Part shown: piece by piece, positions 1 to 9,460 of the stretch
Layout of the letters: each line of letters opens with the position of its first letter
How positions within the stretch are numbered: the stretch's first letter is position 1
Source: Maritalea myrionectae DSM 19524
Lineage (GTDB): Bacteria > Pseudomonadota > Alphaproteobacteria > Rhizobiales > Devosiaceae
Assembly: GCF_000423365.1 (NCBI RefSeq)
Contig: NZ_AUHV01000002.1
Location: 915,270-979,269 of the forward strand
DNA: 64,000 nucleotides
Direction of reading: 5' to 3'
The notes under the pieces: model-generated
Databases searched by the model: none
What the model was told of the DNA's origin: nothing
Seen by the model: the letters and a program-made list of their open reading frames with translations, nothing else
Translations under genes and position numbers: made by a program

Positions 1-19
1 TGCCAGCCTAAATCCGTGG

Positions 20-1042
20 CTAGGTAACCAGCCTTTGCAACAGCGAATCCGATGTGACCATGCCGACCGGCGCACCGTTTTTGGTGACCACAACGGATGC
101 CTTGCTCGCGGTCAATTCGGCGGCGAATTCCATCACAGGTGTGTCTTCATCAACGTGTAAGTCGCCGCTGATGTCGGCATCGGTCATCACGTCTTTTGCC
201 CGCAAAAAGGTGAGCGGGTTGGAGTGGGCGACAAATTCTTCCACATAGTCGCTGACCGGGTTGTTGGCGATGCCGTTCGGCGTATCGCATTGCACAATGC
301 GGCCGCCTTCCATGATGGCGATGCGGTTGCCCAGCTTAAAGGCTTCGTCCAAATCGTGGCTCACGAAAATGATGGTGCGTTTCAGCCGTTTTTGCAGTTC
401 CAAAAGCTCGTCCTGCAGTTTTGTGCGGATAAGCGGATCAAGCGCCGAGAACGGTTCGTCCATCAACAGGATAGGTGCTTTGGTCGCAAAAGCGCGGGCG
501 AGGCCAACCCGCTGTTGCATACCGCCCGATAGTTCACTGACCTTATTATCTGCCCATTCGGACAAACCCACCAGTCCAAGTTGTTCGAGCACGACTTCAC
601 GACGCTTGGCTTTGGACATGCCGCCCAATTCCAGACCCAATCCCACATTTTCAGCGACACTACGCCAAGGCAGGAGGCCGAATTGCTGGAAGACCATCGC
701 CACGCGTTCGCGGCGAATGCGGCGAAGATCTACCTGCGCCGCTTCGGTCACGTTCATCAGACCTTCGCCATTGCCCTCGTCTACATGCACAGCGCCGCGC
801 ACGACGGGGTTAAGGCCGTTGACTGCGCGTAAAAGCGTTGATTTTCCCGAGCCGGACAGCCCCATCAACACCAGAATTTCACCTTCGTTCACATCAACAG
901 AGCAATCATGAACGCCCAGGACCTGATTGGTTTTTTCTTGAACCGTGGTGCGGTCTAGCCCTTCATCCATAAAGGGGAGCGCACTTTCCGGCGCATCACC
1001 GAAGACGATGGACACATTTTCGATTTTAACAGCTACACTCAT
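20..1042 (-). CDS. choV: Choline/glycine betaine ABC transporter ATP-binding protein
   Basis: This is the cytoplasmic ATPase of the quaternary-amine importer whose permease and binding protein lie upstream on the same strand. The 340-residue protein has a ProV-like N-terminal extension before the ATPase core. It shows the Walker A motif GLSGSGKST, the signature LSGGMQQR and the Walker B motif ILLMDEP. After the ATPase domain a short CBS-like tail begins near RAKDVMTDAD; in the ProV family this tail senses ionic strength. The start overlaps the permease stop by four bases, so translation is coupled. Placement beside betIBA makes choline the likely main substrate, but betaine or proline betaine cannot be excluded from sequence. 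Confidence 0.93.
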   Translation of the reverse strand: MSVAVKIENVSIVFGDAPESALPFMDEGLDRTTVQEKTNQVLGVHDCSVDVNEGEILVLMGLSGSGKSTLLRAVNGLNPVVRGAVHVDEGNGEGLMNVTEAAQVDLRRIRRERVAMVFQQFGLLPWRSVAENVGLGLELGGMSKAKRREVVLEQLGLVGLSEWADNKVSELSGGMQQRVGLARAFATKAPILLMDEPFSALDPLIRTKLQDELLELQKRLKRTIIFVSHDLDEAFKLGNRIAIMEGGRIVQCDTPNGIANNPVSDYVEEFVAHSNPLTFLRAKDVMTDADISGDLHVDEDTPVMEFAAELTASKASVVVTKNGAPVGMVTSDSLLQRLVT

Positions 1043-1875
1043 TGTTCCGACCCTCTGTTCAGCATGCGATCCAGCAAGATAGCGACCACAACAATGACAA
1101 TGCCGCTTTCAAAGCCTAGGGCTGTATTCACTTGGTTCAGGGCGCGCACGACTGGCACACCAAGTCCATCAGCACCCACGAGGGCGGCGATCACCACCAT
1201 GGACAGTGCCAACATAATGGTTTGGTTCAACCCCGCCATAATCTGCGGAAGTGCATAAGGCAGTTCAGCTTTGATCAGCACATCGCGGTCTGTTCCACCA
1301 AATGCGCGCACGGCCTCCGTCAAGCGACTTGGCGTGGAGGAAATGCCCAACTGGGTCAGACGAATTGGCGCGGGGAGCACGAAGATTACTGTCGCAATCA
1401 AGCCGGGCACCATGCCGATGCCGAAAAACACAATCGCGGGAATGAGATAAACAAAGGTCGGCAGGGTCTGCATCAAATCAAGCACAGGGCGCATCATGGC
1501 GTAAAGGCGCGGTCTGTGGGCGGCGGCAATCCCAATTGGTACGCCAACCGACATGCACACAATACAGGCGGAAAGCACCAGCGTGAGGCTTTCAGTGGTT
1601 TCTTCCCAATAGCCCTGGTTGAAAATAAAAAGGAAACCGAGAGCCACGAGCAAACAGGTTTTCCAATTGCGTTGCATGAGCCAGGTGAACGCAACGAATG
1701 CAGCGATCACCAAGAGCGGATGTGGTGTCTGAAGAATCCAAAGAAACCCATCGATCATGGCTTCGAGTACAAGGGACAGCAGGTCAAGCGCGCCCTCCGC
1801 ATGATCCCGAATCCATTCGAAAATCGCACTCGCGACTTTCCCCACTGGAATTTTGTAAGACGTCAGCCAATCCAC
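1039..1875 (-). CDS. choW: Choline ABC transporter permease
   Basis: This is the inner-membrane permease of the ProW/ChoW family, about 278 residues, with several hydrophobic helices and the usual EAA-type loop (residues around ALPQIMAGLNQ). I chose the GTG start at 1875 because a strong ribosome binding site (GGGGGAAACAG) sits just before it. The longer upstream frame begins with an arginine-rich stretch not expected of this family. The gene lies between the binding protein gene and choV and overlaps choV by four bases. The operon order binding protein-permease-ATPase is that of rhizobial choXWV. Confidence 0.9.
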   Translation of the reverse strand: MDWLTSYKIPVGKVASAIFEWIRDHAEGALDLLSLVLEAMIDGFLWILQTPHPLLVIAAFVAFTWLMQRNWKTCLLVALGFLFIFNQGYWEETTESLTLVLSACIVCMSVGVPIGIAAAHRPRLYAMMRPVLDLMQTLPTFVYLIPAIVFFGIGMVPGLIATVIFVLPAPIRLTQLGISSTPSRLTEAVRAFGGTDRDVLIKAELPYALPQIMAGLNQTIMLALSMVVIAALVGADGLGVPVVRALNQVNTALGFESGIVIVVVAILLDRMLNRGSEQ

Positions 1876-1959
1876 GACCTGTTTCCCCCTTCGTCGTCTA
1901 CATGCGAGACTTAATACGGCCCTGCACAAAGGCGCAGGGCCGCAATTTATAGCCTAAGA

Positions 1960-2883
1960 TTAAAGGCCGAGTGCTGATTTCACAGCAGGCAACGCTTCGC
2001 CACCATCTTGCGTGGTGACACCAGCCAACCAGCCGTCGAGCACGGATGGGTTTGCAGCCAACCACGCTTTTGCGGCGTCGCTTGCTTCTTCACCATCATT
2101 GAGGATCGCGCCCATGATTTCGTTTTCCATTTCAAGGGAAAACTCTAGGTTTTGCAGCAGCTTGCCAACGTTCGGGCATTCTTCAACATAGCCGGCACGG
2201 GTGTTGGTATAAACCGTTGCGCCGCCGTAGTTTTCGCCGAACCAGTCATCGCCACCGGCAAGGTAGGTCAGCTCAAAATTGGCGTTCATAGGGTGTGGCG
2301 CCCAGCCAAGAAATACGATTGGTTCGTCTTTTTTGGTCAAGCGGGCTACTTGCGACAGCATCCCCTGTTCGGAGCTTTCTTTTACGTCAAAGTCTTTCAG
2401 ACCAAACGCATTTTCCGCGATCATATCGAGGATCAAGCGGTTGCCGTCATTGCCCGGCTCAATGCCGTAAATGGTTTCATCAAGCGCATCGGCATGTTCA
2501 GCGATGGAGCCAAAATCTTTAATGCCAAGTTCTGCGCCAGCGGCGTTCGTGGCCAATGTGTATTTCGCGCCCTGCAAGTTGGCGCGTACAGTGTCCACAG
2601 TACCTTTTTCGCGATAAGGCGCGATGTCTGCTTCCATGGTGGGCATCCAGTTGCCCAAGAACACATCCACATCGCCTTCTTCAAGCGACACATAGGTCAC
2701 AGGCACAGACAAAACACGTGTTGTGGTGTCATAGCCCATGGCTTCAAGCACGGTGGTTGTGGCCGCGGTGGTGGCGGTGATGTCAGTCCAGCCCACATCA
2801 GAGAAGGTGACTGTTTCGCAACTGTTGGCCAGCGCAGATGTTGCGCTCAGCGTGAGAATTGCAGCAGTAAGTGTACGCTTCAT
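1960..2883 (-). CDS. choX: Periplasmic choline-binding protein of the ChoXWV importer
   Basis: This is the periplasmic substrate-binding protein that delivers choline to ChoW/ChoV. It belongs to the ProX/OpuAC family, in which an aromatic box binds the quaternary ammonium group; tryptophans and tyrosines are spread through the mature protein. The start at 2883 follows the ribosome binding site AGAGGGATCCC and begins a clean signal peptide (MKRTLTAAILTLSATSALA, cleavage after ALA), leaving about 290 mature residues. It is the first gene of the leftward operon and is divergent from betI, with the BetI-type palindrome between them. Choline-specific recognition is inferred from context. Confidence 0.92.
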   Translation of the reverse strand: MKRTLTAAILTLSATSALANSCETVTFSDVGWTDITATTAATTTVLEAMGYDTTTRVLSVPVTYVSLEEGDVDVFLGNWMPTMEADIAPYREKGTVDTVRANLQGAKYTLATNAAGAELGIKDFGSIAEHADALDETIYGIEPGNDGNRLILDMIAENAFGLKDFDVKESSEQGMLSQVARLTKKDEPIVFLGWAPHPMNANFELTYLAGGDDWFGENYGGATVYTNTRAGYVEECPNVGKLLQNLEFSLEMENEIMGAILNDGEEASDAAKAWLAANPSVLDGWLAGVTTQDGGEALPAVKSALGL

Positions 2884-2920
2884 TGGGATCCCTCTTTTTT
2901 TCACATCATAAGTGCATGAG

Positions 2921-2946
2921 TTATTGATTGACGAGTCAATTAATAA
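2921..2946. promoter_or_regulatory. BetI operator between choX and betI
   Basis: A 26-bp palindrome with a single mismatched pair. Its core is ATTGAC-GA-GTCAAT (2927-2940), extended by TTATT on the left and AATAA on the right. It resembles the known BetI box (ATTGATTG...CAATNAAT). It lies 38 bp before the choX start and 45 bp before the betI start, so one BetI site could repress both divergent operons. An AT-rich -10-like stretch (TAATATATTA) follows on the betI side. Confidence 0.8.
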
Positions 2947-2990
2947 TATATTATGCGAGAAATGCAACCTTCAACTCTGGAATGACCTTT

Positions 2991-3668
2991 ATGGCCCGCA
3001 AATCGGAAGCTGAACGCCGCCAGGAACTCATCGCCGCCACCATCAATGAAATCGGCTCCACTGGCACGTTGAATGTGACCACCAGTCAGATCGCGAAAAG
3101 TGCTGGCGTTTCGCCGGGGCTGGCCTTTCACTATTTCCAGGACAAGGAAGGATTGTTTCTGGCGGCCATGCGCTCAATCCTAAGTGAATATGGCAATGAT
3201 GTGCGCCAAGCCCTCCGCGGGAAGAAGACCGCGGATGAGCGGTTGGAAGCCATCGCCGAAGCCAGCTTTGGCATGACCAGCTTTCGCCGAGAGGCCATTT
3301 CGGCTTGGGTGAATTTCTATGCCCTATCGCTGCGTTCTGAACCTGCCCGGCGGTTGCTTTATGTTTATCAACGCCGCTTGCACTCAAACCTTGTAGATGC
3401 CCTGCGCCCAAAGATTGGTGTGCGTGCGCCAGACGTCGCGCGGCGCATTGCGGGTTTGATTGACGGACTTTATTTGCGCTACGCGCTCGACACCAGATCC
3501 ATCAATGTGATCGACGCCGAAACCCATCAGCTTGACGGCGCGGAGGGCTCGCAACATGTGATGCGCGCCATCGCAGCCGAATGTGCCGAAATTTCAGAAA
3601 ATGACGTGATCTCGACCGAACAGGTCGACCCGGACCCAACAGCCATTCTCGTTGGCCCACAGGAGTAA
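2991..3668 (+). CDS. betI: TetR-family choline-responsive repressor BetI
   Basis: BetI represses choline uptake and oxidation genes and is relieved by choline. The protein starts at [14 protein letters not shown], the canonical BetI beginning. A TetR helix-turn-helix follows at about residues 25-60 ([12 protein letters not shown]-like, then [14 protein letters not shown]), then the helical ligand domain. The ATG at 2991 is chosen over in-frame upstream ATGs because it gives the family's usual length (225 residues). The stop is 7 bp before betB, so it is the first gene of betIBA. Autoregulation through the upstream palindrome is expected. The C-terminal 40 residues are acidic and variable. Confidence 0.93.
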   Translation: MARKSEAERRQELIAATINEIGSTGTLNVTTSQIAKSAGVSPGLAFHYFQDKEGLFLAAMRSILSEYGNDVRQALRGKKTADERLEAIAEASFGMTSFRREAISAWVNFYALSLRSEPARRLLYVYQRRLHSNLVDALRPKIGVRAPDVARRIAGLIDGLYLRYALDTRSINVIDAETHQLDGAEGSQHVMRAIAAECAEISENDVISTEQVDPDPTAILVGPQE

Positions 3669-3675
3669 ATTGACC

Positions 3676-5130
3676 ATGAGTTACCGCCCCCAAGCCAGTC
3701 ACTTCATCAATGGCCAATATGTGGACGACTCAAACGGCGAACCGTTTGATGTAATCTATCCGCATACCGGCGAGGTGTTTGCCACGCTGCACATTGCGAC
3801 CGCCGCCATTTTGGACGCGGCATTGGACAGCGCAAAGGCTGCGCAAAAAGAATGGGCGGCCTTGTCGGGCACTGAGCGTGGCCGCGTGTTGCGCCGGGCG
3901 GCGGATATTATGCGTGCGCGCAACCGTGAGCTTTCTGAAATCGAGACACTAGATACAGGCAAACCCCTGTCAGAGACGTTGATCGCAGACCCGGCTTCCG
4001 GCGCAGATGCGCTCGAATATTTCGGCGGGCTTGCCGGCACATTGACGGGCGAACACATCCCCGTTGCAGGCGGCGATTTTGTCTATACACGGCGTGAACC
4101 CTTGGGGGTTTGTGTGGGGATTGGTGCATGGAATTACCCGATCCAGATCGCCAGCTGGAAGGCGGCACCTGCCCTTGCTTGCGGCAATGCGATGGTGTTC
4201 AAACCATCAGAAATGACGCCCTTGACCGCGCTAAAACTTGCCGAAATTTTGCATGAGGCAGGAGCGCCAGCAGGGCTGTTTAATGTGGTGCAAGGCGCAG
4301 GCAGCGTCGGCCATTCGCTTATAACCGACCCGCGCGTTGACAAGGTATCGCTTACCGGCTCTGTGCCCACGGGACGTAAAGTCTATGCGGCGGCCGCTGA
4401 TGGCATTCGTCATGTCACCATGGAATTGGGTGGCAAATCGCCCATTGTTGTGTTTGATGATGCGGATTTGGAAAACGCCGTTGCCGCCGCCATCAATGGC
4501 AATTTTTATTCAACGGGACAAATTTGTTCCAACGGCACACGGGTCTTCGTACAGGACGCGCTTTACGAGAAATTCATTGCCCGCGTTGCTGTGCGGATGG
4601 ACAATGCAATTATTGGCGACCCCATGGATGAGACCACGACAATCGGCCCCATGGTATCTGCCCGCCAGCGCGACATTGTTGCAAACTATATCCGCATTGG
4701 TCAGGACGAAGGCGCCCGCCTGGTCAAAGGCGGCAAGGTGATCGACGGCGACGGGTTCTATATCGAACCCACCCTTTTTGCCGATGTGACCGACGAGATG
4801 ACCATTGCCCGAGAAGAGATATTTGGTCCTGTGATGTCGGTGTTGCGCTTTAGCGATGAGCAAGAAGCAATCAACCGTGCAAACGCCACTGAATTTGGCC
4901 TTGCCGCAGGCGTTTTCACTTCAGATTTAACCCGTGCCCATCGCGTTGCGGCAGCGTTTGAGGCGGGTACATGTTATATCAACACCTATAATCTTACCCC
5001 CGTTGAAGCGCCGTTTGGGGGCATGAAAGCATCTGGCGTTGGCCGTGAGAACTCGAAAGCGGCGATTGAGCATTATAGCCAGATCAAAACCGTCTATGTC
5101 GGCATGAACGACGTCGAAGCCCCGTTTTAA
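3676..5130 (+). CDS. betB: Betaine aldehyde dehydrogenase
   Basis: This cytoplasmic NAD(P)-dependent enzyme oxidises betaine aldehyde to glycine betaine, the second step of osmoprotectant synthesis from choline. It has 484 residues, normal for the family. The general-base glutamate sits in MELGGKSP (about E250) and the catalytic cysteine in GQICSNGTR (about C284). The start at 3676 follows a GGAG site, whereas the longer frame would run into the betI coding region. It lies between betI and betA. No frame disruption or odd residue was seen. Confidence 0.95.
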   Translation: MSYRPQASHFINGQYVDDSNGEPFDVIYPHTGEVFATLHIATAAILDAALDSAKAAQKEWAALSGTERGRVLRRAADIMRARNRELSEIETLDTGKPLSETLIADPASGADALEYFGGLAGTLTGEHIPVAGGDFVYTRREPLGVCVGIGAWNYPIQIASWKAAPALACGNAMVFKPSEMTPLTALKLAEILHEAGAPAGLFNVVQGAGSVGHSLITDPRVDKVSLTGSVPTGRKVYAAAADGIRHVTMELGGKSPIVVFDDADLENAVAAAINGNFYSTGQICSNGTRVFVQDALYEKFIARVAVRMDNAIIGDPMDETTTIGPMVSARQRDIVANYIRIGQDEGARLVKGGKVIDGDGFYIEPTLFADVTDEMTIAREEIFGPVMSVLRFSDEQEAINRANATEFGLAAGVFTSDLTRAHRVAAAFEAGTCYINTYNLTPVEAPFGGMKASGVGRENSKAAIEHYSQIKTVYVGMNDVEAPF

Positions 5131-5140
5131 GGAAATTGTT

Positions 5141-6799
5141 GTGCACGCAGAATATGTGATCATCGGTGCTGGCTCCGCGGGCTGTGCCATTGCGTATCGT
5201 CTCGCCGAAGCGGGCAAAAAAGTCATTGTCGTGGAATATGGCGGCACCGATGCGGGTCCGTTTATTCAAATGCCCGGCGCGTTATCCTATCCCATGAATA
5301 TGAAGCAATATGACTGGGGATATGAAAGCGAGCCAGAACCGCATCTGGGCGGCCGTCGGTTGGTCACACCACGTGGCAAAGTGCTGGGCGGTTCGTCCTC
5401 GATCAACGGCATGGTCTATGTGCGCGGGCACGCGCGTGACTTTGACAATTGGGCCGAAATGGGCGCTCAGGGATGGGCCTATGCCGACGTGTTGCCTTAC
5501 TATAAGCGGATGGAAAACTGGGATGATGGCGGCCATGGGGGTGATCCTTCGTGGCGCGGTAAGGATGGTCCATTACATGTCTCCCGTGGCAAGCGCGACA
5601 ATCCGTTGGTGAAGGCATTTGTGGAAGCGGGCGCGCAAGCTGGCTACCAGACAACTGATGATTATAACGGCCAACAGCAAGAAGGTTTTGGGCCTTACGA
5701 TGCGACGATCCATAATGGCGAGCGCTGGTCGGCTTATAAAGCCTATCTCAAACCCGCCATTGCATCTGGCAACGTTACGGTTGTGCGCGGACTTGCCCGT
5801 AAAATTGTCGTTGAAGACGGTCGCGCCACTGGCGTTGAAATCGAGCACAAAGGCAAGATTGAGACCATCCGCGCGACGGCAGAAGTAATCATTTCAGCCT
5901 CGTCGATCAATTCGCCGAAATTGTTGATGTTGTCTGGCATTGGTCCCGCGGCACATCTGCAAGAACATGGCATTGAATTGGTGGCAGATCGCCAAGGCGT
6001 TGGACAAAATCTGCAAGATCACCTTGAGCTCTACATTCAGCAAGCCGCCACCAAGCCGGTGTCCCTGTTTAAATATTGGAATTTGCTGGGCAAAGCCTGG
6101 GTTGGGGCGCAATGGTTGTTCACGCGCAAAGGCGTTGGCGCCTCTAACCAATTTGAAAGCGCAGCTTTTATCCGCTCCAAGCCGGGCGTGGATTATCCGG
6201 ATATTCAATATCACTTTTTGCCGATTGCTGTGCGTTATGACGGGCAAGCGGCGGCGGAAGGTCATGGATTTCAAGCGCATGTGGGGCCAATGCGGTCCAA
6301 GTCGCGCGGCAGCGTTTCCCTGAAGTCAAATGATCCGTCAGATGCGCCGAAGATCAAATTTAACTACATGTCCCACCCTGAGGATTGGGAGGATTTCCGC
6401 ACTTGCATTCGGCTGACTCGCGAGATTTTCGCGCAAGATGCTTTTGCACCCTATCGCGGCCACGAAATTCAGCCCGGAGCGGACGTTCAAACGGACGCCG
6501 AACTCGATGATTTCATTCGAGATCACGCGGAAAGCGCATACCATCCGTGTGGGACGTGCCGCATGGGCAAGGCCAGTGATCCGATGGCCGTTGTCGACCC
6601 CGAATGTCGCGTCATCGGGGTAGATGGACTGCGGGTCGCAGACAGCTCGATTTTCCCGCGCATCACCAACGGCAATCTCAACGCGCCTTCGATTATGACC
6701 GGGGAAAAGGCGGCTGACCATATTCTTGGCAAAGCCCCCTTGCCAAGAGAAAATGTTGGACCTTGGATCGCGCCGAACTGGGAAGAAAGCCAACGATAA
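5141..6799 (+). CDS. betA: Choline dehydrogenase, GMC flavoprotein
   Basis: This FAD-dependent enzyme of the glucose-methanol-choline family oxidises choline to betaine aldehyde, usually at the membrane. The 552-residue protein opens with the FAD-binding GAGSAG motif (residues 9-14). It carries the GMC signatures [13 protein letters not shown] and [16 protein letters not shown], and ends with the active-site histidine in [10 protein letters not shown] and the second catalytic position in [10 protein letters not shown]. Translation starts at a GTG preceded by AAGGAA, 10 bp after betB. It completes the choline-to-betaine pathway fed by ChoXWV. A second GMC protein at 40770 is in an unrelated locus. 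Confidence 0.94.
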   Translation: MHAEYVIIGAGSAGCAIAYRLAEAGKKVIVVEYGGTDAGPFIQMPGALSYPMNMKQYDWGYESEPEPHLGGRRLVTPRGKVLGGSSSINGMVYVRGHARDFDNWAEMGAQGWAYADVLPYYKRMENWDDGGHGGDPSWRGKDGPLHVSRGKRDNPLVKAFVEAGAQAGYQTTDDYNGQQQEGFGPYDATIHNGERWSAYKAYLKPAIASGNVTVVRGLARKIVVEDGRATGVEIEHKGKIETIRATAEVIISASSINSPKLLMLSGIGPAAHLQEHGIELVADRQGVGQNLQDHLELYIQQAATKPVSLFKYWNLLGKAWVGAQWLFTRKGVGASNQFESAAFIRSKPGVDYPDIQYHFLPIAVRYDGQAAAEGHGFQAHVGPMRSKSRGSVSLKSNDPSDAPKIKFNYMSHPEDWEDFRTCIRLTREIFAQDAFAPYRGHEIQPGADVQTDAELDDFIRDHAESAYHPCGTCRMGKASDPMAVVDPECRVIGVDGLRVADSSIFPRITNGNLNAPSIMTGEKAADHILGKAPLPRENVGPWIAPNWEESQR

Positions 6800-6865
6800 T
6801 TTTGGGGCCGCCCGGCACTCCATTCACAAATGGTTCAGCCGGAAACCGATGCTGACGATCCAATG

Positions 6866-7555
6866 CTAATCAACCATTCGCTTTTCATGTGCGAACGGGC
6901 TTAGGCCGAGCCACTCTTGCATGCAGGTGATCACTTCGCGTTCGCCACTCAGCTCGAGCCTGCCTTCATCCAAGGCCCTTTCAACCGTGTCCAGCCCCAT
7001 CCAAATCGCGGTCATTGTGCGCAAGGTGGATTCAGAAAACAGATCAACGTCGTAACCGGGGTCGGCATAGCAGGCCTCTACGCCGGACTGGGGGTCGGCC
7101 AGCAGCCAGTAATTCTGTCTCGCCTTTGGCAAGTTACTAAAGACGAATTGCAGGCAAACGCGCCGCGCGGGAAGCGGGGCGATGTTCAGGCAACGATGCA
7201 TGTCCCATATCAGCAATTCGGGATCGAGATTATTGAGGGAAACCTCTGTCTCCACCCATCTTTGCCCCCATGTCCCGATCCCCATAATAAGGGGCCGGAG
7301 GTCTTCACCAGCTTTGGTGAGGCGATATTCTTGCGTGCCTTGTTTGTTTTTGAACGATTGAATAACACCCACTGTTTCAAGCTCACCCAGCCGCTTGGAC
7401 AATAATGATGGTGACATTCGCGGCACGCCACGCCGAAGGTCGTTGAACCGCGTGCTGCCACATAAAAATTCCCGGATTAGAAGCGGCGTCCAGCGCGCGC
7501 AAAGGATTTCAGAAGCCATCGAGATTGGACAAAACTGACCGTAACTGCCGCGCAT
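6866..7555 (-). CDS. HxlR-family winged-helix regulator with C-terminal SCP2-like domain
   Basis: The 229-residue protein starts with the HxlR-type winged helix (residues about 8-100). The motif RFNDLRRGVPRMSPSLLSKR is typical, and a cysteine (FCPIS) lies near the N terminus, where redox- or electrophile-sensing HxlR members carry theirs. The C-terminal half resembles the SCP2-like ligand domain found in a subgroup of the family. The gene is divergent from the monooxygenase-like/reductase/nitrilase operon, and an inverted repeat lies between them, so it probably controls that operon. The ligand is unknown. Confidence 0.8.
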   Translation of the reverse strand: MRGSYGQFCPISMASEILCARWTPLLIREFLCGSTRFNDLRRGVPRMSPSLLSKRLGELETVGVIQSFKNKQGTQEYRLTKAGEDLRPLIMGIGTWGQRWVETEVSLNNLDPELLIWDMHRCLNIAPLPARRVCLQFVFSNLPKARQNYWLLADPQSGVEACYADPGYDVDLFSESTLRTMTAIWMGLDTVERALDEGRLELSGEREVITCMQEWLGLSPFAHEKRMVD

Positions 7556-7617
7556 AAGTGCCCCCCTTTCGGGTCCGGAGTTTTAGTCATTCTAGCCTAG
7601 GCCGAATTGTGACGGTG

Positions 7618-7637
7618 GTCCAGTACAGTTTCTGGAC
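7618..7637. promoter_or_regulatory. Inverted repeat in the hxlR/monooxygenase divergent promoter
   Basis: Perfect 6-bp arms GTCCAG and CTGGAC separated by 8 bp (TACAGTTT). It lies 62 bp before the regulator start and 63 bp before the start of the plus-strand operon. Position and symmetry suit an operator for the adjacent HxlR-type regulator. This is an inference from sequence only. Confidence 0.45.
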
Positions 7638-7700
7638 TATCGCTGCGCGGCCAATGGGAGGAACCTGTTTGCACATTCACGATACGAGGGAGAACAGGAC

Positions 7701-8852
7701 ATGGCACAAGTTATGGATAGATCAAAAACGGCTATCGACTTCAATGCGACGGCCAAAACTCTGGCTGAATCTTTTGCCGGCAAGGCGCAAGAGCATGACA
7801 ACAATGACAAGTTCGTTGCCGAAAATTATGCCGAGTTGAAAAGCGCCGGGCTGATATGTGCTGCGGTGCCTGCGGAGTTGGGTGGTCAAGGCGCGAGTGT
7901 ACGCACCCTTTGCGAGGTTTTGAGTATTATATCGGCGGCCTGCGGCTCAACGGGTCTGGCACTTGCCATGCATACGCATCAGGTGGCGATCCCCGCGTGG
8001 CGCTGGCATCATCAAGAGCCAGCGCGTCCGATGGTGGAGCCCCTTTTGCGTCGAATTGCGGCAGAAAAACTGGTGCTGTTGAGCTCGGGCGGATCCGACT
8101 GGATCGGCGGTTCTGGCAAAGCGGATCGGGTGGACGGTGGATATAAGATCACCGCACGCAAGGTGTTTTCATCCGGGGCACCTGCAGGCGATATTCTGAT
8201 GACCAGCGCCATTTTTGAGGAGAACGGCGAAAAAACCGTTCTGCATTTCGGGGCTCCCATGGCCGCGCCAGAGGTCACTGTTTTGGATACGTGGCACACA
8301 ATGGGTATGCGCGGAACCGGTTCGCACGATGTGCAAATTGATGGACTATTCATCGCGGATGACAAAATTCCGCTTCAGCGCAAGGCAGGTGAGTGGCACC
8401 CGGCATTCCAGATGATTGCAACCATTGCGTTCCCGCTGATTTACGCGGTTTATTTGGGCGTAGCACAAAGCGCACGTGACATCGCGATTGACATTGCTGG
8501 CATGAAGCCGATCTCTCATCGCGCACAGGCAATTGCAGGCAGAATGGAGAATGCGCTGGTTGCCGCGCGGCTGGCGCATAATTTTATGATTGAGGCGGCT
8601 GAGCGCAATGCCCCATCTGCCAACACAGTCAATGATGTGATGATCGGCCGCCGTTTGGTGGAAGAGAACACCATCCGGACCGTCGAATTAGCGATGGAAC
8701 TGGCCGGTGGTGCGAGCTTTTATCGCCGCACCGAATTGGAACGGCGATTCCGCGATATTCAGGCCGCCCGCTATCATCCACTCCAGAAAGAAGTGCAGGC
8801 CGAATATGCTGGCGCCATGGCGCTCGGGCACCCGATTGCGGAAATCTACTAG
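7701..8852 (+). CDS. Acyl-CoA dehydrogenase-fold flavoprotein, probable FMNH2/FADH2-dependent monooxygenase
   Basis: The 383-residue protein has the three-domain acyl-CoA dehydrogenase fold. A helical N-terminal region contains VPAELGGQGAS, a middle beta domain carries TWHTMGMRGTGSHDV, and a helical C-terminal domain follows. The region where true acyl-CoA dehydrogenases carry their catalytic glutamate and YEGT-type motif instead reads like the group D monooxygenases (DszC/HsaA type). A flavin reductase gene follows after 23 bp, which strongly suggests a two-component monooxygenase rather than fatty-acid oxidation. Context with a nitrilase suggests a nitrogen-containing substrate such as an amine or aldoxime; that is inference. 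A true acyl-CoA dehydrogenase remains possible. Confidence 0.72.
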   Translation: MAQVMDRSKTAIDFNATAKTLAESFAGKAQEHDNNDKFVAENYAELKSAGLICAAVPAELGGQGASVRTLCEVLSIISAACGSTGLALAMHTHQVAIPAWRWHHQEPARPMVEPLLRRIAAEKLVLLSSGGSDWIGGSGKADRVDGGYKITARKVFSSGAPAGDILMTSAIFEENGEKTVLHFGAPMAAPEVTVLDTWHTMGMRGTGSHDVQIDGLFIADDKIPLQRKAGEWHPAFQMIATIAFPLIYAVYLGVAQSARDIAIDIAGMKPISHRAQAIAGRMENALVAARLAHNFMIEAAERNAPSANTVNDVMIGRRLVEENTIRTVELAMELAGGASFYRRTELERRFRDIQAARYHPLQKEVQAEYAGAMALGHPIAEIY

Positions 8853-8875
8853 CACAGGTTTTGGGAGCTAAAACC

Positions 8876-9460
8876 ATGGGACAAAACGCCAAAGCCAGCG
8901 AACGATTGAATGCAGGAGGCGCGGCGGCCCCTCACCCACTATCTTCGGTTGATGCGGCTGCATTCCGAAATGCTTTATCGCGGCTGGCTGCGGCGGTGAA
9001 CGTGATCACCACCGATGGCCCCGCGGGGCGATGCGGCGTCACAGCATCAGCGGTGTGTTCGGTATCGGATACACCGCCAACCGTTTTGGTTTGCCTAAAT
9101 CGGGCGCATCGCATGAACGGTTTTGTGAAGGCAAATGGCGCATTTTGCATCAACATGCTGGCTGCTGACCAGCAAGACATTGCCGAAATGTTTGCAGGCT
9201 TTGGTCGGGTCGGAATGGCGGAGCGCTTTATCCGTTGTGGCGCTATTTCGGACATGGATCGAGCGCCGATTGTGGCCAATGTAATCGCCGCAATTGATTG
9301 CGACATAACTGGCATTCGCGAGGTCGGCACCCATTCGGTGATCTTTGGTACGGCCCGAGCGATAAAGATTGGCAAGGACCAAAAGAAGGCTCCTCTTGTC
9401 TATCATCAGCAGCACTACCACACCGTACAAATTCTCAAATCAAATGGAGAAAGCGCATGA
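8876..9460 (+). CDS. Flavin reductase (HpaC/HsaB-like) partner of the monooxygenase
   Basis: This protein should supply reduced flavin to the preceding flavoprotein using NAD(P)H. It has the flavin reductase-like split-barrel domain, recognisable from FRNALSRLAAAVNVITT, GVTASAVCSVSDTPPTVLVC and FCINMLAADQQDIAEMFAG. The ATG at 8876 is preferred (GGGAG eight bases upstream), giving 194 residues; a TTG 15 bp earlier is in frame but overlaps that binding site. The stop overlaps the nitrilase start (ATGA), which indicates tight coupling. Flavin preference cannot be read from the sequence. Confidence 0.85.
   Translation: MGQNAKASERLNAGGAAAPHPLSSVDAAAFRNALSRLAAAVNVITTDGPAGRCGVTASAVCSVSDTPPTVLVCLNRAHRMNGFVKANGAFCINMLAADQQDIAEMFAGFGRVGMAERFIRCGAISDMDRAPIVANVIAAIDCDITGIREVGTHSVIFGTARAIKIGKDQKKAPLVYHQQHYHTVQILKSNGESA

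Noticed and set aside
1132-1914. Long plus-strand reading frame opposite choW
   Set aside because: Composition and lack of family resemblance show it is the shadow of choW; it has no ribosome binding site.
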